Source: Streptomyces humidus
Lineage (GTDB): Bacteria > Actinomycetota > Actinomycetes > Streptomycetales > Streptomycetaceae
Direction: 5' to 3'
DNA length: 64,000 bases
Assembly (NCBI RefSeq): GCF_014649655.1
Contig: NZ_BMTL01000006.1
Span: 1-64,000, forward strand
Shown here: positions 1 through 8,591 of the stretch, piece after piece
How the letters are laid out: every line of letters begins with the position of its first letter
Position numbering within the stretch: position 1 is the stretch's first letter
The notes under the pieces: model-generated
Seen by the model: the letters and a program-made list of their open reading frames with translations, nothing else
Told to the model about the DNA's origin: nothing
Databases searched by the model: none
Translations under genes and position numbers: made by a program

Positions 1-109
1 ATAGCGTGAGGGAAACGCCCGGTTACATTCCGAACCCGGAAGCTAAGCCTTACAGCGCCGATGGTACTGCAGGGGGGACCCTGTGGGAGAGTAGGACGCC
101 GCCGAACAA
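1..109 (+). rRNA. rrf: 5S ribosomal RNA, 3' portion (5' end outside window)
   Basis: The sequence matches the body of an actinobacterial 5S rRNA: the GTGAGGGAAACGCCCGGTTAC segment is followed by CCGAACCCGGAAGCTAAGCC and ends with GTAGGACGCCGCCGAACAAT. Only about a dozen 5' nucleotides are missing. It is immediately followed by a factor-independent terminator, so this is the end of an rRNA operon whose 16S and 23S genes should lie to the left of the window. Confidence 0.95.
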
Positions 110-116
110 TCTTTGG

Positions 117-166
117 AAAGGACCCTTGGTCCCAGCGTTCAGCTGGGACCAAGGGTCCTTTTTGCT
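117..166 (+). terminator. Strong intrinsic terminator of the rRNA operon
   Basis: A perfect 20-bp stem (117-136 with 142-161) closes a 5-nt GTTCA loop. The 3' arm ends in a run of T followed by GCTTTT. This is a textbook factor-independent terminator directly after the 5S gene. Confidence 0.95.
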
Positions 167-232
167 TTTCTGGAGCGCGCCGGGTACACGGGTGCGCGAG
201 AATGTTTGCTGTACCGATGACAGGAGTCACCC

Positions 233-2272
233 ATGTCCACCAACTCTCCCGACGACCGACCTGAGCGCGACCAGCGGCGACGGGACAGTGGGGACCGTGC
301 CGGCAACCGCAGTGACCGCGGCGACCGTGGCGGCTTCCGCCGCGACAACGACCGCGGTGACCGTGGGGGATTCGCTCGCCGCGACGACCGTCGTGACGAG
401 CGCGGCCGTGACGATCGTGGGGGCTTCCGTCGGGACGACCGCCGCGATGACCGTCGGGACGACAGCCGTGGTGGTTTCCGCCGCGACGACAACCGTGGTG
501 GTGGCGGTTTCGGCCGTAGGGATGATCGTCGTGACGACCGGCGGGATGACCGGCGCGAGGGGGACCGGGGGTCCCGTCCGGCGTTCCAGCGCGATGACCG
601 CGGGGACCGGGGGCCGCGTCGCGACGACCGCGGAGACCGCCCGGGCTTCCGTCGCGACGACCGTGGCGGAGACCGCCCGGGCTTCCGCCGTGACGACCGT
701 GCTGAGCGCGGTGACCGCGGTGACCGCGGTGACCGTCCCGTGTTCCGGCGCGACGACCGTGCAGATCGGGGCGACCGTCCCGGCTTCCGCCGGGACGACC
801 GGGGGGACCGTCCGGCGTTCCGCCGCGACGACAATCGTGGTGGTGGCTTCGGTGGCCGTGACCGCGACCGCGACCGTGACAGTGGGGGTTTCGGCCGTAG
901 GGATGATCGTCGTGACGACCGGCGGGATGACCGGCGCGAGGGGGACCGGGGGTCCCGTCCGGCGTTCCAGCGCGATGACCGCGGGGACCGGGGGCCGCGT
1001 CGCGACGACCGCGGTGACCGTCCGGGCTTCCGCCGTGACGACCGTGGCGGTGACCGTCCGGGCTTCCGTCGCGACGACCGTGCTGAGCGCGGTGACCGCG
1101 GTGACCGTCCCGCGTTCCGGCGCGACGACCGCGGTGACCGGGGCGACCGTCCCGGCTTCCGCCGGGACGACCGGGGGGACCGTCCGGCGTTCCGCCGGGA
1201 TGATCGCCGTGATGACCGGCGTGATGACCGGCGTGACGACCGTGGTGGGTTCCGTGGGCGGGACGACCGTGGTGCTGCCCCCCGTGGTCCCCGTCGGGAC
1301 GACCGTGGCGGACGGCCCGGTGGTTTCCGTGGCCGGGACGGGCGCGACGACCGTCGGGACGACCGGCGTGGTGGTGGCGGATTCCGCGACGACCGGGACC
1401 GCGACCGCGAGCCGATCAAGCGGCTGCCGATCCCGGAGGACGTCACGGGCGAGGAGATCGACAAGGACGTACGGCAGGAGCTGATGAGCCTGCCCAAGAC
1501 GCTCGCCGACGACGTCGCCAAGAACCTGGTGATGGTCGCACGGTTGATCGACGAGGACCCCGAGCGCGCCTACGCGTACTCGAAGGTGGCCCTGCGGCTC
1601 GCCTCGCGTGTCGCCGCAGTCAGGGAGGCCGGCGGGTTCGCCGCGTACGCCAACCAGAAGTACAGCGAGGCGCTCGCCGAGTTCAGGGCGGCCCGGCGGA
1701 TGAGCGGCTCCGTGGAGCTGTGGCCCGTCATGGCCGACTGCGAACGAGGGCTCGGGCGGCCGGAGAAGGCCCTGGACATGGCCGGCGCCCCCGAGGTCCA
1801 CAAGCTGGACAAGGCCGGGCAGGTGGAGATGCGGCTCGTCGCGGCCGGCGCCCGTCGTGACATGGGACAGCTGGACGCTGCCATCGTGACGCTGCAGAGC
1901 CCCGAGCTGGCGGCCGGTTCCGTCCAGCCGTGGACCGCGCGGCTGCGCTACGCGTACGCCGACGCCCTGCTCGCCGCCGGGCGCGAGGGCGAGGCGCGGG
2001 AGTGGTTCGCCAAGGCCGTCGAGGCGGACCGGGACGGCAGCACCGATGCCTCCGACCGGCTCGCCGAGCTGGACGGGGTGGACTTCGTCGACGCCTTGGA
2101 CGAGGAAGCTGCCGACGGCGCCGAGGAGACCGACGAGGCCGACGGCGCCGAGGAGGTCGACGAGGTCGTCGTGAAGGAGGCTGCGGTGGACGTCGAGGAC
2201 GAAGACGAGGCTGCGGCCGAGTCCGAGTCCGAGTCCGACGCCGAGGCGAAGGCCGACCGCGACGAGGTCTGA
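233..2272 (+). CDS. Arg/Asp/Gly-repeat protein with C-terminal TPR-like domain
   Basis: This 679-aa protein has three parts. Residues about 5-390 are a low-complexity array built from units such as [12 protein letters not shown], with RGG-like and FRRDD motifs and almost no hydrophobic residues apart from regularly spaced Phe. Residues about 393-620 form an alanine-rich helical region resembling tetratricopeptide repeats ([48 protein letters not shown]). Residues 620-679 are a very acidic tail. The ATG at 233 has a CAGGAG ribosome-binding site. It lies 70 bp after the rRNA terminator, alone on its strand. Function is unknown; RNA or ribosome binding is only an inference from the RGG-type composition and location. 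Long open frames opposite the repeat are compositional shadows. Confidence 0.85.
   Translation: MSTNSPDDRPERDQRRRDSGDRAGNRSDRGDRGGFRRDNDRGDRGGFARRDDRRDERGRDDRGGFRRDDRRDDRRDDSRGGFRRDDNRGGGGFGRRDDRRDDRRDDRREGDRGSRPAFQRDDRGDRGPRRDDRGDRPGFRRDDRGGDRPGFRRDDRAERGDRGDRGDRPVFRRDDRADRGDRPGFRRDDRGDRPAFRRDDNRGGGFGGRDRDRDRDSGGFGRRDDRRDDRRDDRREGDRGSRPAFQRDDRGDRGPRRDDRGDRPGFRRDDRGGDRPGFRRDDRAERGDRGDRPAFRRDDRGDRGDRPGFRRDDRGDRPAFRRDDRRDDRRDDRRDDRGGFRGRDDRGAAPRGPRRDDRGGRPGGFRGRDGRDDRRDDRRGGGGFRDDRDRDREPIKRLPIPEDVTGEEIDKDVRQELMSLPKTLADDVAKNLVMVARLIDEDPERAYAYSKVALRLASRVAAVREAGGFAAYANQKYSEALAEFRAARRMSGSVELWPVMADCERGLGRPEKALDMAGAPEVHKLDKAGQVEMRLVAAGARRDMGQLDAAIVTLQSPELAAGSVQPWTARLRYAYADALLAAGREGEAREWFAKAVEADRDGSTDASDRLAELDGVDFVDALDEEAADGAEETDEADGAEEVDEVVVKEAAVDVEDEDEAAAESESESDAEAKADRDEV
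506..1014 (+). repeat. In-frame 381-bp-period internal duplication
   Basis: The 128 bp at 506-633 recur without mismatch at 887-1014, an offset of 381 bp (127 codons). Similarity continues more loosely beyond the exact block. The copies lie inside the repeat region of the gene at 233-2272 and keep its reading frame, so the array seems to have grown by recent unequal recombination. Confidence 0.85.
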
Positions 2273-2280
2273 CGCATGAC

Positions 2281-2317
2281 GAGGGGCGGGACCCGGTGAC
2301 ACCGGATCCCGCCCCTC
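2281..2317. terminator. Composite hairpin between convergent genes
   Basis: The arms 2281-2291 and 2307-2317 are perfectly complementary (11 bp), and an inner CCGGT/ACCGG stem is stacked above. The hairpin sits between convergent genes ending at 2272 and 2332 and probably terminates in both directions. Confidence 0.7.
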
Positions 2318-2331
2318 CGTCGCGTTCAGGC

Positions 2332-3615
2332 TCAGGCGTCGAGTGCGCGCAGGACCAGTCCCGAGGCCGGCTTCGGGCCGAACGACGTCGATTTGCGGGG
2401 CATGGTGACGCCCTGGCGGGCCAGGTCGCGGACCACCTCCTCGCGGACGGGGTGCAGCAGGACCGCCGTACCGCCGTCGCGTTCGGCCTTCCGCACGGTC
2501 GCGGCGGTGTCGTGGATGTAGGCGATGCGGGCGGGGTCGTCCTCCGGGATGCCCCATATGCAGTCGAGGAGCGTGGCGTGCAGCACCGTCGCGTCCAGGG
2601 TGCGCCAGGCCTGCGGACGGTCGGCGGGGACCGTGCGGGCGAGGAGGGCCGGGTCCGGGCGGTCGACGAGGTGGAAGGCGCCGTCGCCCGCGAGGAGGAA
2701 CGCGTTGCCCGCGCAGGCGGCGTCGGCCAGGATGTCCAGGGCCTGCGAGAGTTCCACGTCCAGGGACCGGACGCGGAAGTGCCCGTCGAGCGCGGCCAGT
2801 GCCTCGGCGACGGGCAGGCCGGACAGGAGGCGGTGGATGGCGCGCACGCGCAAGGGGTAGCGCGCGGTGTCCACCAGGAGGACGAGACCGTGGTCCCAGG
2901 GGCCGGGCTCGGGGTGCTCCGCGCGCAGCCGGAGATAGGTCGCCCAGCGGTGGTGGCCGTCGGCGATCAGGGCCTGACGGCGCGAGAGGTCCTGCTGGAC
3001 GCGGGCCGTCTCGGCGGGGTCGGTGATCGCCCAGAGGCGGTGGCTGTAGCCGTCCTCGGTGGTGGTGGACAGGAGCGGGGGGCGGGCGGCCGCGCGGTCC
3101 ACGGCCTCGGCCGCGGCGCCGCCGCCCCGGTAGGTGAGCAGGAGGGGCTCGAGGTTCGCGTGGGTGGCGCGCATCAGGGCGGCGCGATCCGCGACGATGT
3201 GCGGCATGACGTCCTCGTGGGGCAGGACGACGCCCTCCGAGGGTTCCGAGACGCGCAGGGCGCCGATGAGCCCTCGCTGGAGCATGCCGTCGCCGTGCCG
3301 CTGCTCGTAGACGTACAGGGCGGGCTCGGGGTCGGCCCTCAGGACGCCCTCGGACAGCCAGCGGCTCAGGGTGCCGGCGGCCTGCTCGTTGCGGGCGGCG
3401 GGCGTGGCGGCCTGAGGGAGGATCAGCCGGACGATGTTGTACGGGTCCGCGTCCTGGAGGTGGTGCAGGCCGTCGGGGCGTACCACGACGTCGTACGGCG
3501 GGGAGGTGACGGCGGCGAGGCTGCCGACCCGGTCGGGGTCGTAGCGCAGGCCTCGGAACGGGGTGAGTTCCAGGCCTCTGGGCGCCGTCGCCTCGGAGGG
3601 ACCTGCTGTGTTCAT
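2332..3615 (-). CDS. DUF1015 family protein
   Basis: This 427-aa protein shows the DUF1015 (COG4198) hallmarks: an N-terminal LTPFRGLRYD segment, the SPPYDVV motif near residue 38, a Tyr-x-Tyr-Glu-Gln segment (LYVYEQRH) around residue 100, and an ADGHHRWATY motif near residue 215. The family is widespread in bacteria and usually described as uncharacterised. It starts at the ATG at 3615, divergent from the HAD phosphatase gene with only 74 bp between the two starts, so the two promoters overlap or sit back to back. Confidence 0.85.
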   Translation of the reverse strand: MNTAGPSEATAPRGLELTPFRGLRYDPDRVGSLAAVTSPPYDVVVRPDGLHHLQDADPYNIVRLILPQAATPAARNEQAAGTLSRWLSEGVLRADPEPALYVYEQRHGDGMLQRGLIGALRVSEPSEGVVLPHEDVMPHIVADRAALMRATHANLEPLLLTYRGGGAAAEAVDRAAARPPLLSTTTEDGYSHRLWAITDPAETARVQQDLSRRQALIADGHHRWATYLRLRAEHPEPGPWDHGLVLLVDTARYPLRVRAIHRLLSGLPVAEALAALDGHFRVRSLDVELSQALDILADAACAGNAFLLAGDGAFHLVDRPDPALLARTVPADRPQAWRTLDATVLHATLLDCIWGIPEDDPARIAYIHDTAATVRKAERDGGTAVLLHPVREEVVRDLARQGVTMPRKSTSFGPKPASGLVLRALDA

Positions 3616-3689
3616 CCCGGCATCGTACGTGTGTCGGTGGCGTGCGGGATGATCGAGGGAAAGCGGATCGAGCGAGGAGAGATGTGGAA

Positions 3690-4718
3690 ATGAGCCGGAG
3701 CGTCAGGACGAGGCCCGAGGCCAGTGGGCAGGCCCTGAGCGAGGCGTACGACACGGCTCTGCTCGACCTCGACGGGGTGGTGTACGCGGGTGGGAACGCG
3801 ATCGTGCACGCCGTCGACTCGCTCGCCTCCGCGCGGGCGGGCGGCATGCGCCTCGCGTACGTCACCAACAACGCGCTGCGCACGCCGGACGCCGTGGCCG
3901 CCCATCTGACGGAGCTGGGCATACCGACGGGCGCGCAGGACGTCATCACCTCGGCGCAGGCGGTCGCGCGGCTGATCAGCGAGCAGGTGCCGGCGGGGTC
4001 GCGGGTGCTGGTGATCGGCGGGGAAGGGCTGCGGGTCGCACTGCGTGAGCGGGGGCTCGTGCCCGTGGAGTCGGCGGACGACGAACCGGCGGCCGTGGTG
4101 CAGGGCTTCGGCGGTCCGGACCTGCCGTGGGGGCGGTTCGCGGAGGCCTCGTACGCCGTCGCGCGCGGGGTGCCGTGGTTCGCGTCCAACACGGATCTGA
4201 CGATTCCCAGCGGGCGGGGCATCGCGCCGGGCAACGGCGCCGCGGTGGAGGTCGTGCGGATCGCGACCGGCGCCGAGCCGCAGGTCGCGGGCAAGCCGCT
4301 GCCTCCCATGCACCGGGAGACGATCCTGCGCACCGGTGCGGAGCGGCCGTTGGTCGTCGGGGACCGGCTGGACACGGACATCGAGGGCGCGTTCAACGGG
4401 GAGGTCGACTCGTTGCTCGTCCTCACCGGTGTCACCGACGGGCCGCAGCTGCTCGCCGCGCCGCCGCAGCACCGGCCGACGTATGTCGACGCCGATCTGC
4501 GTGGGCTGCTCGCCGGGCAGCCGGAGGTCGCGGTGGAGGGGGACGGGTTCCGGTGCGGCGGCTGGACGGCCACCGCGGGGTCGGAGCGGCTGGAGCTCGC
4601 GGGTGAGGGCGAAGCGCTGGACGGGCTGCGGGCGTTGTGCGCGGCGGCCTGGACGGCGGCCGGGGACGGGGCCTGTGCGCTGGACGCGGGGAAGGCGCTG
4701 GCACGGCTCGGCCTGTGA
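3690..4718 (+). CDS. HAD-superfamily (subclass IIA) NagD-like sugar phosphatase
   Basis: The protein (342 aa) carries HAD motif I as LLDLDGVVYAG, with the nucleophile Asp and the acid/base Asp two residues on, motif II in VTNNALRTPD, and a late GDRLDTDIEGA motif (the acidic motif IV). This layout, with the cap between motifs II and III, is the NagD/p-nitrophenylphosphatase type. The start is the ATG at 3690 because CGAGGAGAGA lies just upstream; an in-frame GTG at 3642 would add a polar extension and lacks a good site. The substrate cannot be told from sequence. Confidence 0.85.
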   Translation: MSRSVRTRPEASGQALSEAYDTALLDLDGVVYAGGNAIVHAVDSLASARAGGMRLAYVTNNALRTPDAVAAHLTELGIPTGAQDVITSAQAVARLISEQVPAGSRVLVIGGEGLRVALRERGLVPVESADDEPAAVVQGFGGPDLPWGRFAEASYAVARGVPWFASNTDLTIPSGRGIAPGNGAAVEVVRIATGAEPQVAGKPLPPMHRETILRTGAERPLVVGDRLDTDIEGAFNGEVDSLLVLTGVTDGPQLLAAPPQHRPTYVDADLRGLLAGQPEVAVEGDGFRCGGWTATAGSERLELAGEGEALDGLRALCAAAWTAAGDGACALDAGKALARLGL

Positions 4719-4800
4719 GGCGTGGGGGCGCGGGGGCGTGAAGGGCGCTTGACGGGCCGGAGGATGTGAGGGCCGGGGGCCCGGGGGCCTGGCGTCGTTG

Positions 4801-4819
4801 CGAGGGTAGGCTAACCTAA
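4801..4819 (+). promoter_or_regulatory. Iron box (DmdR1/DtxR-type operator)
   Basis: The 19 bases match the DtxR-family consensus TTAGGTTAGGCTAACCTAA at 16 positions, with the right half (AGGCTAACCTAA) perfect. In Streptomyces such boxes bind the iron-dependent repressor DmdR1. The box ends only 4 nt before the GTG start of the permease gene, so the transcript may be leaderless or nearly so, and iron-bound repressor would block transcription directly. Confidence 0.75.
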
Positions 4820-4823
4820 CTGC

Positions 4824-5867
4824 GTGTTGGTCGACAGTGTTCCCGTAGCGCGCGCGGAGCCCGCCTCCGTGCCCCCGAACCGCCGGGCGGTCCGCTCCGC
4901 CGGACTCCTGGCCGCCGTGGCGGTGCTGATGCTGGTCGCGGTGGCGAGCATCGCCGTCGGGGCCAAGGAGTTGTCGGTCGCGCAGGTCTGGCACGGGTTG
5001 TTCCAGGACTCGGGGACGTACGCGGACGTCGTCGTCGACGAGCGGTTGTCGCGGACCGTGCTCGGACTGCTCGTCGGGGCCGCGCTCGGCCTGTCGGGGG
5101 CCGTCCTGCAGGCGCTGACGCGCAATCCGCTGGCCGACCCCGGACTGCTCGGCCTCAACGCGGGCGCGTCGGCCGCCGTCGTCACCGCCATTTCCTTCTT
5201 CGGCGTCACCAGCCTGAGCGGCTATGTGTGGTTCGCGTTCTGCGGAGCGGCCGCGGTCGGCGCGCTGGTCTGGTTCCTGGGCGGCAGCCGGGGGGCCACT
5301 CCGGTGCGGCTCGCGCTCTCCGGCACCGCGATCAGCGCCGCGCTCTACGGCTATCTCCAGGCCGTGATGATCCTGGACGGCGCGGCGCTCGCCCGGATGC
5401 GTTTCTGGACCGTCGGCTCGCTGTCCTCGGCGACCGGCGAGACCATCCGGCAGGTGCTGCCCTTCCTCGTGGCCGGCACGCTCCTGGCCTTCGTCCTCGC
5501 CCGGCCGCTGAACGCCGTGGCCATGGGGGACGACACCGCCACGGCGCTCGGCGCGAACCTCAACCGCACCCGGGCGCTGTCGATGCTCGCCGCGACCGTG
5601 CTGTGCGGCGCGGCGACCGCGGCCTGCGGGCCGATCGTGTTCGTCGGGCTGATGGTCCCGCACGTCGTCCGCTCGTTCACCGGACCCGACCTGCGCTGGA
5701 TCATGCCGTACGCGGCGATCCTGTCGCCGGTCCTGCTGCTCGGCTCCGACGTCGTCGGCCGCGTGGTGGCACGGCCGTCGGAGGTCCAGGTCGGCATCGT
5801 CACCGCGATCGTGGGCGGGCCGGTCTTCATCTTTCTCGTACGACGGCGGAGGACGGCCCAGCTGTGA
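4824..5867 (+). CDS. Ferric-siderophore ABC transporter permease (FecCD family), first subunit
   Basis: This 347-aa membrane protein has the FecCD/BtuC layout of about nine to ten hydrophobic segments. It includes RLSRTVLGLLVGAALGLSGA, the TRNPLADPGLLGLNAGA coupling region that is highly conserved in the family, and a cytoplasmic ATPase-contact loop in GADLNR-like GANLNRTRAL. The C-terminal GPIVFVGLMVPHVVR segment is also typical. It is the first gene of a three-gene importer operon behind an iron box and overlaps the second permease by 4 bp. No substrate-binding lipoprotein gene lies next to it. Confidence 0.9.
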   Translation: MLVDSVPVARAEPASVPPNRRAVRSAGLLAAVAVLMLVAVASIAVGAKELSVAQVWHGLFQDSGTYADVVVDERLSRTVLGLLVGAALGLSGAVLQALTRNPLADPGLLGLNAGASAAVVTAISFFGVTSLSGYVWFAFCGAAAVGALVWFLGGSRGATPVRLALSGTAISAALYGYLQAVMILDGAALARMRFWTVGSLSSATGETIRQVLPFLVAGTLLAFVLARPLNAVAMGDDTATALGANLNRTRALSMLAATVLCGAATAACGPIVFVGLMVPHVVRSFTGPDLRWIMPYAAILSPVLLLGSDVVGRVVARPSEVQVGIVTAIVGGPVFIFLVRRRRTAQL

Positions 5868-6922
5868 AGAGCGCGCAGAAGACCCCCCGCGGCCCCCGTG
5901 CGCTGCGCACCCCGGGCGGCCTGTCCGTCCGGCTCGACCCGCGGGCGCTGATCGTCGTGGTGCTGCTGGCGGTCGCCGCGCTCGCCGCGAGCGTGGTGCT
6001 GATCGGCACCGGCGACTTCCCGATCTCGGCGGGCGACGTCGTGCGGACGCTGTTCGGCGACGGCGAACCCGGACAGGAGTTCATCGTCAACGAACTGCGG
6101 CTGCCGCGTGTGCTCGTGGGGCTGCTCGTGGGGGCCTCGCTGGGACTCGGCGGGGCGCTGTTCCAGGCCGTGTCGCGCAATCCCCTCGGCAGTCCGGACG
6201 TGCTGGGGCTCGGGCAGGGGGCGACGGCCGGCGCGCTCGTGATGATCGTGCTGTTCTCCGGGAGCACCGCCCAGGTGACCGTGGGCGCGCTCGTCGGCGG
6301 GCTGGTGACCGGGGCCCTGATCTATCTGCTGGCGTGGAGGCGTGGCGTCCACGGATACCGGCTGGTCCTCGTCGGCATCGGCGTCTCGGCCGTCGCCACC
6401 GCGGTCAACGGATACCTGCTCACCAAGGCCGACTTCGTCGACGCGGCCCGCGCCGTGGTGTGGATGACCGGCACCCTCGACGGCCGCGACTGGAAGCAGG
6501 TCCGGCCGCTGCTCGTGCTTGCCGGAGTGCTCGTGCCTCTCGTCCTCGCCCACGCGCGCGGGCTGCGGATGATGGAGATGGGCGACGACGTCTCCCACGC
6601 GCTGGGCGTGCGCGTGGAGCGCGTACGGCTGGTGCTCATGGTGTCCGCCGTGCTGCTGACCGCGGCCGCCACCGCCGCCGCGGGGCCGGTCAGCTTCGTG
6701 GCGCTCACCGCGCCGCAGCTCGCCCGCCGGCTGACCCGCTCGCCCGGACCGAACCTGGTGGCGTCCCTGTGCATGGGCGCGGCCCTGCTGGTGACCGCCG
6801 ACTGGGCCTCGCAACGGCTCTTCGGCGACGGGCAGTTGCCCGTGGGCGTGGTCACGGGCGTGCTGGGCGGGGTCTACCTGCTGTGGCTCCTCGTCACCGA
6901 ACGCAAGGCGGGCCGCATATGA
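5864..6922 (+). CDS. Ferric-siderophore ABC transporter permease (FecCD family), second subunit
   Basis: The 352-aa protein starts at a GTG that overlaps the stop of the first permease (GTGA), indicating translational coupling. It shares the family core: LPRVLVGLLVGASLGLGGAL, SRNPLGSPDVLGLGQGA, and the GPVSFVALTAPQLARRL segment near the C-terminus. Together with the first permease it would form the heterodimeric membrane channel for an iron chelate. Its stop overlaps an ATG at 6919. Confidence 0.9.
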   Translation: MKSAQKTPRGPRALRTPGGLSVRLDPRALIVVVLLAVAALAASVVLIGTGDFPISAGDVVRTLFGDGEPGQEFIVNELRLPRVLVGLLVGASLGLGGALFQAVSRNPLGSPDVLGLGQGATAGALVMIVLFSGSTAQVTVGALVGGLVTGALIYLLAWRRGVHGYRLVLVGIGVSAVATAVNGYLLTKADFVDAARAVVWMTGTLDGRDWKQVRPLLVLAGVLVPLVLAHARGLRMMEMGDDVSHALGVRVERVRLVLMVSAVLLTAAATAAAGPVSFVALTAPQLARRLTRSPGPNLVASLCMGAALLVTADWASQRLFGDGQLPVGVVTGVLGGVYLLWLLVTERKAGRI

Positions 6923-6960
6923 CCCGGCCGCGTATGACCGGGCCGCGTATGACCGGGCCG
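6919..6960 (+). repeat. Triplicated 15-bp repeat at the ATPase gene 5' end
   Basis: ATGACCCGGCCGCGT is followed by ATGACCGGGCCGCGT and ATGACCGGGCCG. Each unit begins with an ATG in the frame of the ATPase gene, so any of the three, the first one coupled by ATGA to the permease stop, could initiate a longer form of the ATPase. Confidence 0.8.
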
Positions 6961-7008
6961 GACGACCACCACAGCCGCCCGGCCGAACGGAACAATCCAA
7001 GGAGCGCC

Positions 7009-7833
7009 GTGAACCGCCTGTCCGCCGAGGACGTCACCCTGGCCTACGACCAGAGGGTCATCGCCGAACAGCTGTCGGTGGAGATACCGGACCACTCCTT
7101 CACCGTGATCGTCGGCCCGAACGCGTGCGGCAAGTCGACGCTGCTGCGCGCGCTGTCGCGGATGCTGAGGCCGAGCCGGGGCCGGGTGCTGCTGGACGGA
7201 CAGGTCATCCAGTCGATGCCCGCGAAGAAGGTGGCGCGGACGCTGGGTCTGCTGCCGCAGTCGTCCGTGGCGCCCGACGGGATCACCGTCGCCGATCTGG
7301 TCGGCCGTGGCCGCTACCCGCACCAGGGCGTCCTGCGGCAGTGGTCTGCCGAGGACGAGCGGGTGGTGCGGGAGTCCATGGCGCGGACCGGGGTCGCCGA
7401 GCTCGCCGACCGGTACGTCGACGAGCTGTCCGGCGGGCAGCGCCAGCGCGTGTGGATCGCGATGGCCCTCGCCCAGCAGACCCCGCTGCTGCTGCTCGAC
7501 GAGCCCACCACGTACCTCGACATCCAGCACCAGATCGACGTCCTCGACCTGTGCGCCGAGCTCCACGAGGAACAGGGGCGCACGCTCGTCGCCGTGCTGC
7601 ACGACCTCAACCACGCGGCCCGGTACGCGACGCATCTGATCGCCCTGAAGGGCGGCGAGGTCATCGCTCAGGGCGCGCCGGACGAGGTCGTCACCGCCGG
7701 ACTGGTCGAGGAGGTCTTCGGGCTGCGCTGCCAGGTCATCGACGACCCCGAGACGGGGACGCCGCTGGTGGTGCCGGCGGCGCGCAGGGGGCGGGCGCGA
7801 GCCGGGAGGGCCGCGGCTACAGAAGTTTCCTGA
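7009..7833 (+). CDS. Ferric-siderophore ABC transporter ATP-binding protein
   Basis: This 274-aa ATPase is the energising subunit of the iron importer. It has a Walker A motif GPNACGKST, a Q-loop in LLPQSS, the signature LSGGQRQRVWIAMAL, Walker B LLLLDEPTTYLD and the switch His in VLHDLNHAARYA, typical of FecE/FepC. The start chosen is the GTG at 7009 because AAGGAG lies at 6999-7004. The in-frame ATG at 6919, which overlaps the upstream stop, would add 30 residues encoded partly by a short repeat. It overlaps the convergent SCP2 gene by 17 bp. Confidence 0.9.
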   Translation: MNRLSAEDVTLAYDQRVIAEQLSVEIPDHSFTVIVGPNACGKSTLLRALSRMLRPSRGRVLLDGQVIQSMPAKKVARTLGLLPQSSVAPDGITVADLVGRGRYPHQGVLRQWSAEDERVVRESMARTGVAELADRYVDELSGGQRQRVWIAMALAQQTPLLLLDEPTTYLDIQHQIDVLDLCAELHEEQGRTLVAVLHDLNHAARYATHLIALKGGEVIAQGAPDEVVTAGLVEEVFGLRCQVIDDPETGTPLVVPAARRGRARAGRAAATEVS

Positions 7834-8164
7834 GCTGGAACAGATCCTTGAAGCCGGCCTCCAGCTTCACCCGGCCCGAGCCCCACGCCTTGGCGAAGTT
7901 CAGCTCGCCGGCGACCAGCGCCACCAGGTCGTCGCCGGTCATGGCCAGTCTTATCTGCGCCTTCTCCGCGGGCGGGCCCTGCAAGGTGTCCTGCACCACG
8001 ATCCGGCCGCCCGTCATACGGCCCGCGAACGTGACGTCCAGGTCGGTGATCCGACAGCTCACCGAGCGGTCCAGGGCCGTCGCCGTGCGGACGTCCCCCT
8101 GGGCGCTCTGCATGGAGTCGGAGAGCTTCTCGAGTGCGGCGCGGCACTCCTCGATCGTGGCCAT
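7817..8164 (-). CDS. SCP2 sterol-transfer domain protein
   Basis: The 115-aa product is a single SCP2-like domain: RDVSCRITDLDVTFAGR-like beta strands, then the QIRLAMTGDDLVALVAGELNF segment and a C-terminal KLEAGFKDL helix. Such domains bind lipids or acyl chains. The stop lies inside the end of the convergent ATPase gene. The start ATG at 8164 is divergent from the next gene, 42 bp away. Its ligand is unknown. Confidence 0.8.
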   Translation of the reverse strand: MATIEECRAALEKLSDSMQSAQGDVRTATALDRSVSCRITDLDVTFAGRMTGGRIVVQDTLQGPPAEKAQIRLAMTGDDLVALVAGELNFAKAWGSGRVKLEAGFKDLFQLRKLL

Positions 8165-8206
8165 CGCGCACGACGGTACCCCAGGCGTTCGAGGTAGCGT
8201 CTGGGC

Positions 8207-8584
8207 ATGAGCGACACAGTGCCGGAGACGGGGGCGGAGGCGGAGGCGGCGACCGTGCCCGACGAGCGCGGGCAGGAGCAGGAGCGCGGGCAGGAGGACG
8301 AGCGGGCGCACGAGCGGGAGCCGGTGCGGGCGCACGATCCGGCCGCTCCCGCGCCGCTGGCCGTCCCCCGGGCCGCCACCGGACACGCCGAGGTGGACGC
8401 GTGTCTGGAGCGGCTGGCCGACGCCGACCACCTCGCCACCGACGGACACGTCGAGGTGTACGAGGATGTACACCGGGGGCTGCGCGACGCGCTCACCGCG
8501 CTCGACGCCCGCCCGGGACCCCCGGCGCCCGCACCGTCGCCCGACCGGCGGACGCATTCACCCTCGTATGGCAGTAGGAGCTGA
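8207..8584 (+). CDS. Small acidic hypothetical protein upstream of tlyA
   Basis: The 125-aa product has a Glu/Gln/Arg-rich disordered N-terminus (residues 1-50) and a compact helical segment (about 58-100: GHAEVDACLERLADADHLATDGHVEVYEDVHRGL is the core, quoted here only in outline) followed by a Pro-rich tail. A protein of this kind commonly precedes tlyA in actinomycetes. It ends 8 bp before the tlyA start and is probably cotranscribed with tlyA, nadK and recN. No function is assigned. Confidence 0.7.
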   Translation: MSDTVPETGAEAEAATVPDERGQEQERGQEDERAHEREPVRAHDPAAPAPLAVPRAATGHAEVDACLERLADADHLATDGHVEVYEDVHRGLRDALTALDARPGPPAPAPSPDRRTHSPSYGSRS

Positions 8585-8591
8585 ACCGAAC

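Noticed and set aside
6..1521. Long open frames on both strands overlapping the Arg/Asp/Gly repeat gene (492 aa plus, 460 aa minus and part of a 1448-aa minus frame)
   Set aside because: They read as monotonous Val/Ala/Thr or Arg/Ser/Pro repeats, run through the 5S/terminator or across other genes, and follow from the GACGAC-type composition of the real gene.
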